This document shows, in pieces, positions 44,052-58,566 of a DNA stretch of 64,000 nt. The stretch's first letter is position 1, and each line of letters starts with the position of its first letter. The stretch covers positions 3,906,001 to 3,970,000 of the forward strand of contig JAPNXP010000008.1 of assembly GCA_028753945.1 (NCBI GenBank), read 5' to 3'. The translations under genes were made by a program, and so were the position numbers. This stretch comes from Hexactinellida sp. DTS-2022 (Eukaryota; Porifera; Hexactinellida). The notes beneath the pieces are model-generated. The model ran no database searches. It had not been told where the DNA came from and saw only the letters and a program-made list of their open reading frames with translations.

Positions 44052-44936
44052 TTAGGTCCCCGTGTACACAGGGGTTCTCTTCTCCCCGAATGCCTTAAGT
44101 CCCTCTATCCGGTCTGCCGTGGGAATAACCTGTGCGTAGCAGGCCTCCTCTATCTTAAGGCCGGTATTCAGGTCTGTCTGCATCCCAGCATTGATGGCCT
44201 GTTTCGCCAGTCGGATGGCAATAGGTCCGTGTGGTATTATTTCCCTAGCAATCAGTAGCGCCTTTTGGAATGCTGCGTCTCTCGCCTCATTCTGTTCCAC
44301 AAAGTGCTCCACCATCCCGACCTCGTAGGCCTCAGCGCCAGACAGAATCTTAGCAGTGAATATAAGCTCCTTCGCTTTAGCCACGCCCACTAGCCTGGGC
44401 AGTCTCTGTGTGCCCCCGCCCCCGGGGATAATGGCCAGCCGAGTCTCCACGAGTCCCAGGCGCGCCTCCGAGGAGGCCACCCGCAGGTCCCCAGCCAGCG
44501 CCACCTCCAGCCCGCCCCCCAGGGCCGCGCCGTCGAGCGCGAAAATAACCGGTTTGTGGAGGTTCTCGATCCGCTGAGAGGTCTGTCGGAACTGCGACAC
44601 GAGCCCCGCGACCTTCTCGGGTGGGATGGCCAGTCGCTCCTTCAGGTCCGCGCCCGCGCAGAATATCCCTGGTACCAGCGAGCGGAATATAACCGCGCGG
44701 ATCTTCCCGCCGTCCTGCTCCAGGTCCGACAGGATCTGCATCAGACGCGACACCAGTCCGATGCTGAGCGCGTTCTTAGACTTGGGACGGTTGAGGCCTA
44801 TAATAGCGATGCTGTCCTCCGTGGTGCTAACCTCCACCTCCGTGCCCTGTCCGACCGTGGAGAGGAGCGCGGGTCTGCAGAGCAGGCCCCTCATCGGGCG
44901 GAGAGAAACACTGAATAGATTCCGCAGGGAGTTCAT
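44052..44936 (-). CDS. AUH: Enoyl-CoA hydratase, AUH-like, mitochondrial
   Basis: Single exon of 294 residues. The first about 30 residues (MNSLRNLFSVSLRPMRGLLC) are Arg/Ser/Leu-rich with no acidic residues, fitting a mitochondrial presequence. Crotonase landmarks are RPKSKNALS, VPGIFCAGADLKER, ALDGAALGGGLEVALAGDLR (oxyanion-hole glycines and the catalytic Glu region), GLVETRLAIIPGGGGTQRLP and EEACYAQVIPT. These match AUH, which hydrates 3-methylglutaconyl-CoA in leucine breakdown and binds AU-rich RNA; ECHDC2 is the closest alternative. It lies upstream of HPS5 on the same strand with about 90 bp between coding regions. Confidence 0.94.
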   Translation of the reverse strand: MNSLRNLFSVSLRPMRGLLCRPALLSTVGQGTEVEVSTTEDSIAIIGLNRPKSKNALSIGLVSRLMQILSDLEQDGGKIRAVIFRSLVPGIFCAGADLKERLAIPPEKVAGLVSQFRQTSQRIENLHKPVIFALDGAALGGGLEVALAGDLRVASSEARLGLVETRLAIIPGGGGTQRLPRLVGVAKAKELIFTAKILSGAEAYEVGMVEHFVEQNEARDAAFQKALLIAREIIPHGPIAIRLAKQAINAGMQTDLNTGLKIEEACYAQVIPTADRIEGLKAFGEKRTPVYTGT

Positions 44937-45106
44937 TCGTTATAATAACTTGATTCGGTATCTATGAATATACTGTCATAATAGTTAGAGATAGATCGGA
45001 TAAACACACTTAAGTAGTCTAGGCCTAGGGAGTGTAAATAAAATTGTTGCAAAAATAGAACCATTAAAGAAACAGAATTAATGAGGAATCAAACAATCTT
45101 CAAATA

Positions 45107-49023
<3,917 letters not shown>

Positions 49024-49180
49024 CTAAGTGCAGGCCAAGTTAGATTATGGACACAGATAGATAGGGATAACAGTCTTATACCTCAGTAATACAAATGATT
49101 ATTAGGGTCTTTCAAAGTTATATAAATTAATAGAAAATTTCGCTCTTTTGACTATTTGATAATCTATGATTCTATATTAT

Positions 49181-49740
49181 TAACATGTTTTTATTTTAAC
49201 ATGTTTTTTTTTAACATGTTTTTATTTTAACATGTTTTTATTTTAACATGTTTTTATTTTAACATGTTTTTATTTTAACATGTTTTTTTTTTAACATGTT
49301 TTTATTTTAACATGTTTTTATTTTAACATGTTTTTATTTTAACATGTTTTTATTTTAACATGTTTTTATTTTAACATGTTTTTATTTTAACATGTTTTTT
49401 TTTTAACATGTTTTTATTTTAACATGTTTTTATTTTAACATGTTTTTATTTTAACATGTTTTTATTTTAACATGTTTTTATTTTAACATGTTTTTTTTTT
49501 AACATGTTTTTATTTTAACATGTTTTTATTTTAACATGTTTTTATTTTAACATGTTTTTTTTTTAACATGTTTTTATTTTAACATGTTTTTATTTTAACA
49601 TGTTTTTATTTTAACATGTTTTTTTTTTAACATTTTTTTTTAACATGTTTTTATTTTAACATGTTTTTATTTTAACATGTTTTTATTTTAACATGTTTTT
49701 ATTTTAACATGTTTTTTTTTTTAACATGTTTTTATTTTAA
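49181..49740. repeat. Minisatellite, about 35 copies of a 16-bp unit
   Basis: The unit TTTTTATTTTAACATG is repeated for 560 bp. Variant units replace the central A and form runs of 9-10 T. Each unit contains the palindrome ACATGT. It is followed at once by GAGAGCTTGG and a TCCGTC/TGTCCG run (49747-49782). Confidence 0.95.
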
Positions 49741-50949
49741 GAGAGCTTGGTCCGTCCGTCTGTCCGTCTGTCCGTCCGCCCCTGTAACTCTTTGCTACAT
49801 TACCCGATCCTGACGAAATAAATATCAATCGAAAGCTCTTCCAAGGGAGACCTCGAGAAATATACTGGGTTCCACTAAAAGGTGTTAGTTCTAGAATTAC
49901 ACGACATTTTGTGTTTACGTACTAATGTGCATATATAAATAAGCCTATTGTTAAAGGTCTAATCCTATTGGCTACTGCTAACTGGGATATTAATCCTATT
50001 GTGTACTACCAATTGCGGTGCTAAAATAATCAATTTGTTAAATTTTACTTAATCATTTACTACATCATGCAACGTAATCCAGTCAGAGAGTTCACCCACA
50101 CCCCGTTGCCGGCCGGATTGATAACAACCCTGAATCCTGCATTGTAATAAGTCTGCAAGGCAAAACGAATACAGATTCCAAAATGCATGTTTGTCCCTCG
50201 AGGGGCTTACATTAACGTTGTTGGATCCCGCGTTGGTGACCCGAGGCAATCCTTTTCGTCATAAACCAGGAGGCATAAAAACTGCGGCTGATGGCAGAAT
50301 CATGGAGGAATATGCAGGGAAGAGTGCCATACAGTTTGGTTAGAAAGCTCGGGAATGGCTCTATACGACTAATATTGTATATCGGGAAGTATTTAGCAGC
50401 TAAGCTGCAACCCGTAGGATTGTAAGAGGCTAAAATTTGGGGTCACATCCCAACTGTTTATGCCGACTAATTCGTCGCAACGGGTCACTTGGCTAGTACA
50501 AAATGATTGCAATAGTTACACCAACTATTCATCAAATCTCATGACATGAGTTATGCTCTTAGAATAAGGCTTCCGTTTTTATCAATGGTTAATTTAGCAA
50601 AAAAATAACCATGTTTTCTATGTATTAATTAGTTTGTAAATTGCAAACGAATAACAAAATGAGTGCCAGGTGGCAGGTGCATAAGAGACATGTAGTTTTC
50701 AAATTAATTACGTGAGCAACATCAGCAGTAACACCGCATAGGGTATCTCTCAGAAAGGGACTTGCAAGCTGGCTGAAAAGGGGACTTTGTTAGCAGTTGG
50801 GAAGAAGTGATAAAGTCAGGACATAACAAACTAGGTAGTGTATGTTTAAAAATTGCCTGTTTATATCCAGTTGCTTATGAATTTAAAATATGTTGATAAT
50901 CATGTTAAAAGAAGTTATTCTTAAAAGAAGTTATTCTTAAAAGAAGTTA

Positions 50950-51212
50950 CCGTATTTCCCCGAATAAGCGCCCCGGCGCTTATTGTTTTCGTGGGCCAAA
51001 ATTATCCTGAAATTTTTTTGAAAAATCCAGAATATAATATTTAAGTGGGTTCTAATGGTTTCCACCAACAGTATACCTACTAAAGTTGCCAAAATCATTG
51101 GAATTACATTACAGTGATCTATTAATAATGTGTTTAAATTTTATCATACCAATGTCATTTTTATTGACCCGGCGCTTATTCAAGCCCCCGGCGCTTATTC
51201 GGGGAAATACGG
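50950..51212. mobile_element. MITE, 263 bp, CCGTATTTCCCCGAATAAGCGCC ends
   Basis: Perfect terminal inverted repeats beginning CCGTATTTCCCCGAATAAGC, flanked by TA (50948-50949, 51213-51214). There are internal direct copies of CCGGCGCTTATT at the right end. It is different from the CAGT families and has no coding capacity. Confidence 0.9.
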
Positions 51213-51434
51213 TATTCAAATTCTTGCAAAAGTTTGTTATATTATTTCCCTTTTGGAACATCAGTGTAGTATTGAATAACACTTACCAATTACAAATTAT
51301 TAAAATACAAAATAACAAATAAGAGAGAAAATTGGGAAGGAAATGTTTAAATTAAAAATTATATTATCAAAAAGGAAAGTTTAATGAACTCAAAATGGAT
51401 TTCAGTCACTCCAGTGTTCTGTACAGTATTATAA

Positions 51435-54400
51435 TCATAGGAAAGTGAACTCTTTGTTGATCCCTTCCAGAACGGTTCTATGGCAATACACATATTGCTT
51501 CAGAGAGCTCACCATGCGGGGGCGCTGCACGCGGAGTCCCTTCACAGTCTGGAATATATCCACCACGCCCTCATGCACCACCTGCTCCAGGTTCAGGTAT
51601 ATGGACAGGAAGGTGCCGGTGCGGCCTATCCCGTCGCTGCAGTGCACTATAACGGGTCTGTCAGCTGACACGGACCGCTGCAGGCGTGACGTATGTTTCA
51701 CCAGATGGAGAATATCGCTGTAGTCGGGGGGCGCGCCGTCCACAGACCAGTTCGGAATGTGCAGCTGGAACACCTGTTGTTTGTGGCTCCCGGAGCTAAC
51801 GAGGTACTCGCGCTGCTTGAACTTCCCCAACTCAAGCTCGTCCACGAATGACACCTGCAGGTTCTTAATGGTGAGCATCTCGGTGCTGGTGGGCCAATAG
51901 TGCGCGCACATCTCCTTACCGTCTTCGTACAGATTGGTCAGCATCACGATTAGCGACGCCTTGGTGGACACCACCATTGACCAGAACTGGGGCACCGTGT
52001 GCTCCAGGGGCCCCTGGGTAGCGATGAAGGCGCGTCTCTGCGTGTAGCTATCGATGTAGCTAGCGTTTATGTAGTCGGAGGTCTCGCCCGTGAGTCGGAT
52101 GTCGAGAGGGACCCGGAAGAGGTTGTTGGGCAGCAGATCCTCGTAGCGGTTCTTGGGGAGGTTGGCAGGGTGCCTGGCGTCCGAGAGCTGCTCCTGAGAG
52201 GGGTCGGGACAGGAGAGTATCAATGAGTCGAACTGCTCCTTGTACAGGTTCGAGGTAGTCTCAATAGATTGGTTCATATACCTGGAGTGTAGGGGGAATA
52301 GTTAGTCGTTCAAAACCCCATTCTAATATATTAATGCAATACTTACTTGCAAGTAAGTTCAAAGTTTTGTTTCTGAATGCTGGTATCGTTCCTGTAAACC
52401 TGGTCGAGCAGAGCTCTGTATATGAAGCAGTACTGTTCTGGCGTGGGAATAAAGCTGGTCCTCTCTTCCCTGAGTCGCTGTATCAGCTCGAACACGTTCA
52501 TCTCTTCAGGCTCGTGCTGTATCAGCTCCAGCAGCAGCTCAAACAGAACCAGGAACAGGCCGCACTGGTTGGACCCGTCCGGACAGTGCAGGAGCAATGG
52601 AGACTGGGCATTGGAGGAATGGTGTCTGTAAATACAAGCAAATAAATATGTATAACAAATTTTGTTCGTATAATCGGGAATTCGTCTTATACTGAGTCAC
52701 TTGAATTCATTTGTGTAGACCAAGGGAATTAAACCTCCTTAACTAATATTCCGCCTAATCAGTGTTCGTTATAACGAGAGTCTACTGTATATAACTGACA
52801 AGTACCTGTGCACTTTAGCTATGAACTGCCACAAGAAGTGAGGGTGAAGAGGTAGAGAGTTTTGCGGCCAGAATGTGAAATGAAGCTGAGTTACTTTCAT
52901 TTTTTCTTGGGACATGCTAGGCGATTTCAAGGTAAAGTTCCTCTGAACAAAGTGTCCGAGTGTCTGAGAATTGTCGTGTGTCACTTGTATGTTCTCAGCA
53001 TCCAGTGTGCTACCAACCTCCGGCCAATACTTCTCGCAGGTAGACTCGCCCGTCTCAGAACTGAGCATGACAATAACGGTGGTGTTCTTCTCCCAGACCA
53101 TCTGCCAGAACGAACTGACCGTAGCTGGCAGCGGCCCCTGAGTGGCTATGTAGGAGTAAGTCAGCCATTCCTGCTCAATTAGGCTAGCGTTGATATAGTA
53201 GGAGTCTTCCAGACGAACTCGGTTGAAATCATACGGACAGATATTAGGATGTCTAGATAGAAAGTAATGTGGTTAGTAATTCAATGTAATAACCTGTAAG
53301 AAAATGTAATTGGGATTACTGACTATAAACTAGTATTTAAATTTAAGACTTCAGTTAGGTAACTAATTTGGCGAGTTTCAATTAAATATATCACACACTT
53401 GTGAAAAATTACATAAACCAATAACCCAAAGAAATGAGAAGTTTATTGCAGATAGAAATGCTATTTATATTGTGGGTTAATCAGACTCTGCGTTGGCAAT
53501 AGAATGCTATTCATTAGTTGGTTTCTACAAAAGCAACAAGCTTGTTGTCAGCTAGCCAGCATAATAACATACCTGTTCTTCTTCTTGTTTTCAGGTAGCA
53601 GACCTACTGTAGCCTCTCTCAACAGACCCTTGCGGAGATCGGAAAACTCCTCGATAGCTAGCTGACAGCTGTTGTCTACGTGCTGCTCCAAACACGGCTT
53701 CAGATGACGGAGAGGAATCTTGCTATTGCGGATACGCGCTTCTCCTAACTCGCTTGCCACTGCTACTTGTTCGCGGCATTCGTCACTCGTGCGAGACCTG
53801 TTGTATGCACATAATTCTGGTTCTACCATTAAAAAGTGTTATCTCTCTAGACTCTCTACCAAGGAATTATTCAAGAGCGCGAGACGCTCCTTTTGGAGCA
53901 TGATTTTAAGGAAAATTTGAATTTTAGGAGCGCGAAAATTTGGAATCCACTCCTATACCGTAACATTAATTTGTGATTTAGGAGTATGAAAATTACAAAT
54001 GGCTGTATAATATACTGGTCTCTACCTGTGGTCGGAAATCCCAGAGTCCCTCTCAGTTTCGTACAGAGCCAGTTGGTGAGCCGCGGGCTGCTGGAGGTTG
54101 GGACTTCTCTTGGGCGGAGTCAGCTGGAACTCTCCCCCAGCATTCTTGGTGGCCCGTCTGTATTTGGAGCGGCGCCTGAACAGCGCGACCAGCAGACAGC
54201 AGATTATGACCAGCGCAAAGTATATGAGCACCGCAAGCAGTATTATCAGAATGAGCGGCAGCTTGATGAGAAGCTCGTTCTCTGGAGGAGCTAAGATATA
54301 TTCATTATAGTCGAGGTTAAATTGGGATATATTATAACCATACACCATGCAACAATATTGCATGCATTATCTGTTATTTTCGTGATACATGTTAAATTTC

Positions 54401-57400
54401 CATGCAACAAGTTTAAACTGCATTAAACATGTTAAAAACTAAATTAAAATTAAATGCAATAATGTTGCATGACATATTCGTGTAATAATTATAGAAACTC
54501 AGTTGTTGTAATTATATTTTATAGGAAGGTATTTACCTTGATATGTCCCACTCTTAACTGAAGCAATACAACTCGTGCCGAATGCATTCTGAGCACACAA
54601 CTGAACGTAGTACTCCTCGTTTCCATCCAAATTAAGTGTAATTCTGTTCTCAAAAGAGACAGGAACAAATTTAGTCAGTACAGCTGCACCATATGCGTTA
54701 TACAACTTAATAATATAAATGACGGATAAGTTAGAAGTGTGTCTTGGCTCGAGAGGCACCCAAGTGACGAATAGCTGTCTCATCCCCACCCATTGGATGT
54801 ATACCTCAAAATCATTAAGGAAAGGGGGACCAGTTTCTGTTGAGACGTTGAACTCCCTGACTCCAAAGGTATCCGAGTAAGAGTAATTTAGACGCAAATG
54901 GAAGCTACAAATTAATAGGAATAATCATACTTGGAATAAATTACTAAATTGTTGGTATCCAATTATTTATTGCTCCAGATAATTAACTACTAACAGATGA
55001 TATTTCATATGGTCAGTTAGGAGACGTTGTAAACGTATTGAGTAATCAGCTGTGTAATAGAAACTGAGCATTAATTGTGTCATCTAATAAATGCTTGCTT
55101 ACTTACTTAACTTACATATAACGCATTGTTCAAAAGTAAGTCGATATTCTCGATCAATATTAATAAAACTCGAGGAGACAGATATATTTCTACGTGAATT
55201 AACATTTTTCTTGACAAGGAAAGTTTAATATATTTGTCTTGTTATAAAGAGTAGCAGATTTTATGGCTTTTGATAGAAATAATAATAATATTCTTAATCT
55301 GAAAACCGGCTGAGAAATAAAATTTATTTATTCTGTAACCATTTCAGGTTCCAATTGTAATATTCTAAGGCCGAGTTGACAGAGATAGCACGTTTGATTC
55401 TGATTATAACTTGTCGAATTAAATACACTATCGAATCACTATAAGTCGACACAGCCTAATATGATTATTGAATAACAAACTAGTATGTAGACAGAGTCGG
55501 ACTAGGTTCAATCTAATACAATTTAAAAGGAACCTAACGAATGGAAAGGTCAGCAAACTATGATAAAATAGAAACCTGTCTATTTTCAGATGCAAATAGT
55601 GCTATAATTATCCGATCAGTTCACTTATCTCGCATTAGGTTAAAGTGGAAGAATTTTAGCAGATTCGGACATTCGTTGTGCACAAAATATTCGCATAATT
55701 ACAGCTGATTGGAGGTGACACAAAATATATTATGATATATGACCTGAATAATTAATAATTAATTCAATTAGCAAACGTCATCTTGCGTTCGTGAGTACAT
55801 TATAATATAATACAAACTACAGTGATAGAAATGTGGACTCTCATAACCACCCATTGTACACCTCATGACCTTAAGGAAATAATTATGATTCTAGTGTCCC
55901 AGAAAGTAATGTGAATATAATTAGACACAGTGTCTCCATAATACCAGAATGCAATCAAACACAACCACTTAATATTGACATTCTAAGCTAATTCCTCCCA
56001 CACTAATACCTCCACTCCTACCTCATTATTGTAGATTTAGTAGAATTCAAATGTGCAAGTAATATGTAGTATGAAAGTTATTGGAATGGTAAGCAAGTTT
56101 AAAACTGTGAAATGGAAGGAATAATTAAAAATACAGTGACTACCAGATGAAGATTGCAAAATAAATATCTGAACACCAAATCAGTAAGGATTAGTAGTTA
56201 ATAATTGGATTAAAAACATAGAACTACAGTAAACTTCTCTTAATAGAGCCACCGGTTAATAGATTTATTCGCTTAATCAAGTGAACCTACTCGACTGTAC
56301 TTACAATTAACAAAAATGATTTACTTACTGATGGAACGGCAGCAGATCTGATAAAATAAGAGAATTGTTGAACTGCAGTTTGTCAGTATCTAGTAATGTT
56401 GTGACGTCACTCAACACAACCTCTCTTCTCTCATATCTATCTTCAGTGCACGCCTCCACAGAGGCAAGGAAATGGGAACAAATGTACAGAGAGTATTCGG
56501 ATATGGGTACAGTGTGTACAAATGTCAACCAATCGATTTGTAAGGTATTTGGTGAGGGGCTGTGAGACTGAATATCAAAGATTGGGTCTTGAGAGGAGTA
56601 AGAAAATGTTATATCGTATGTAGAGCTGGTCACAGTACCGTTAGCGAGTGTGGCTATACAAGTGTAGCTGCGTTCCTTGTATTGCAGCAGATCTAGTCTG
56701 GTCAGCGATCGAGAACTTGATATCTAGATAGTGAAATAGTGTAATTTGTATTTCGATTATTCTCTGTTTGCCCCATTTTAATTAACAACACAATTGTGCA
56801 AAAGTATTTAGTTATTCATTAATACAACAATAAAAGAAGCAATATAAGTGGCCGAATTAAGATAAACAGTGAAGCTTCTTCTAGTTCACATCAGATGTAG
56901 TTACAATTCAATAGATAATATTGTGTCCTCAGAAACTTCACAGAAGGTAGCCATAAAATGCTACAACTTAATATAGGTACAAATCAGACAAGTGCTCAGC
57001 TGTTATCAACAATAAAGCAGTAATAAGTGTCAGGAGAAATGACGCAATCCCAAATTTAAAGTCATGTCATTCAAATAACACCCTAGGAATTTGTGGTCAT
57101 TAAAGCGAATGACAAAAATACGCTCAAAACAAAATAATTTACGTATAATATTTACGGTAGAAGATTGAAACTATTGATTAATTGATGTGTCTGAGAAGTA
57201 TAGTGCCAGACATTTTGAAGTTTAATGAATAAACAAAGTACGGGAATGAATGGATCGAGCTGGTGCACGCTGTGTAATGAAAGAATCAGAATAGTGGATT
57301 TACAAAGTTATCTCTTATTCAACTAATTAATGTTTAATTAATGGTCAATTAAATAGTTAAAACAATCAAGATCAGAAAGTTGAAATTGAATCTTTACAGT

Positions 57401-57983
57401 ACAAAAGCCTTTGTACTCGAGACATATTTCACATGCAGAATTCTGTGAAACAGTGTAATACACGGCATATGGAGCTAGACTTGATAAATTATAATATCTT
57501 ACGAGTTTGCTAGTTCCATTGATTAACACAATACTCCAGCTGTAGTTAGCTGCTCCATTGGGCAGGCATTCAATATCGTCACCATCTGAGATGTTGTAAA
57601 CAAATCCGGAATCTAAACAAGATATAATCATGAATTTAACCTTATATGTACGGGATTCTGTTGAGCATGAAATAATAGCTTAATTAATTAATTAAGAAAT
57701 AAATTATTCTCCTATTATCTAGATGTTAGTAATAAATGTGTATAAGTATACAAGTTATTACAAATCAAACTTGTGTAAATTAGAAACTCAAAGGTAGGGA
57801 AATGCAGTTCGTATTCCAAACCATAAAACAATAGAAAAGTTACATTTCTGTTCTAAAATAGTTATTATTTCATTTACCTGGAATATTACTCGCAACTGTT
57901 GCAAATACTTCAAGCCTGTCGGTCCATGTGCATAGAATGGCGATGGAAAAGCATGTGTACAATGTGAGTAATCTACAATGCAT
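51435..57983 (-). CDS. Receptor tyrosine phosphatase with Ig/FN3 ectodomain and tandem PTP domains
   Basis: Nine exons give 1048 residues: 57878-57983, 57398-57612, 56329-56723, 54537-54904, 54026-54290, 53573-53797, 52806-53252, 52347-52625, 51435-52281. In order: signal peptide, an Ig-like domain (IECLPNGAANYSW to KERSYTC), FN3-type segments with several N-glycosylation sites, a membrane helix (LIILLAVLIYFALVIICCLL) followed by FRRRSKYRR, and two PTP domains. D1 has YINASL, YIATQGPLPAT and CEKYWP. However, its WPD loop reads WPQ (about 52858-52872) and its catalytic loop reads HCPDGSNQCG, lacking the invariant Arg. D2 has DYINASYID, FIATQGPLEHT and an intact-looking HCSDGIGRTG (about 51614-51645), though its WPD loop is altered (NWSVDGAP). 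In known RPTPs D1 is normally the active domain. Confidence 0.92.
52660..52787. mobile_element. Decayed MITE, right end of the CAGTNGACTCTCGTTATAACG type
   Basis: Right end GTTATAACGAGAGTCTACTG followed by TA. The left end is not clear (TTTTGTTCGTATAATCGGGA near 52660). It lies in the RPTP intron 52626-52805. Confidence 0.55.
53855..54016. repeat. Dispersed repeat, copy 1
   Basis: Shares ACCAAGGAATTATTCAAGAG, GCGCGAGACGCTCCTTTTG, CTATACCGTAACATTAAT and TGTGATTTAGNNGTATGAAA with 63651-63831. Borders are approximate. It lies in the RPTP intron between exons 5 and 6. Confidence 0.75.
54905..56328. other. Large RPTP intron (exon 3 to exon 4)
   Basis: About 1.4 kb of AT-rich intron. The small TA-flanked element 56227-56297 sits at its 5' end. 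No nested gene or RNA was recognised. Confidence 0.5.
56227..56297. mobile_element. Very short (71 bp) MITE-like element
   Basis: CAGTAAACTTCTCTTAATAG at the left and TCGACTG at the right, with TA on both sides (56225-56226, 56298-56299). Internal match to 47999-48135. It is probably an internally deleted copy. Confidence 0.55.
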
Positions 57984-58566
57984 TGTGACCAGTCTTAGAA
58001 TAAATTTGTTGATAATAAACAAGAAATTCCAGAAAAGGTATAAAATCAATTATTCAAAGCTAGTTATGTTCAGAAGCAGTTTCTTATATAGCAATCAAGT
58101 TAGTTAATTAACTAGAGAGACTAGGGCCGTAGGCTAGTTAGCAAATCTTTCTATAGGCGAGAGTTTCTCTCATATATCTCAAGTAAATGCACTTAGTGCA
58201 AAACAAATATAAATGTACAAAACAAATTTACATATTATATTGCTTTGAGATTAACGTATAAATTAGGTGTCTAGATTTAAATTTCGAATTAAATCAAATT
58301 AACACAGAAACAACAAAATAAGGGATTATAATAGCTTTCCCTTATTAATTCTCTGTGAAAATAATAATAATCAAATGTATAACCTAATATCCTAATGCTC
58401 GCTAAATTACAATCAAATTGTTGAATATGTTATATAGGTAAGAAAATATAAATATAGCCAAGATGAAATGCGATACATTAATTAATATGTACATTTGTAG
58501 TTAGAGCTTATTAATAAAACAGATAAATTAGAACTGGTAGTCAGTAGTCTGCACATAAAAATCAAA
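57984..58566. other. Divergent promoter region between RPTP and orphan membrane gene
   Basis: The RPTP start (57983, minus) and the ATG at 58567 (plus) diverge across about 580 bp of AT-rich DNA, which must hold both promoters. I recognise no element with confidence. Confidence 0.4.

Noticed and set aside
49181..49740. Regular array considered as a CRISPR-like array
   Set aside because: Units are 16 bp and contiguous with no unique spacers, and the genome is eukaryotic; it is a minisatellite.
50049..50249. Short minus-strand ORF in the intergenic region
   Set aside because: 66 residues, no recognised domain, surrounded by repeats and without splice partners; most likely chance.
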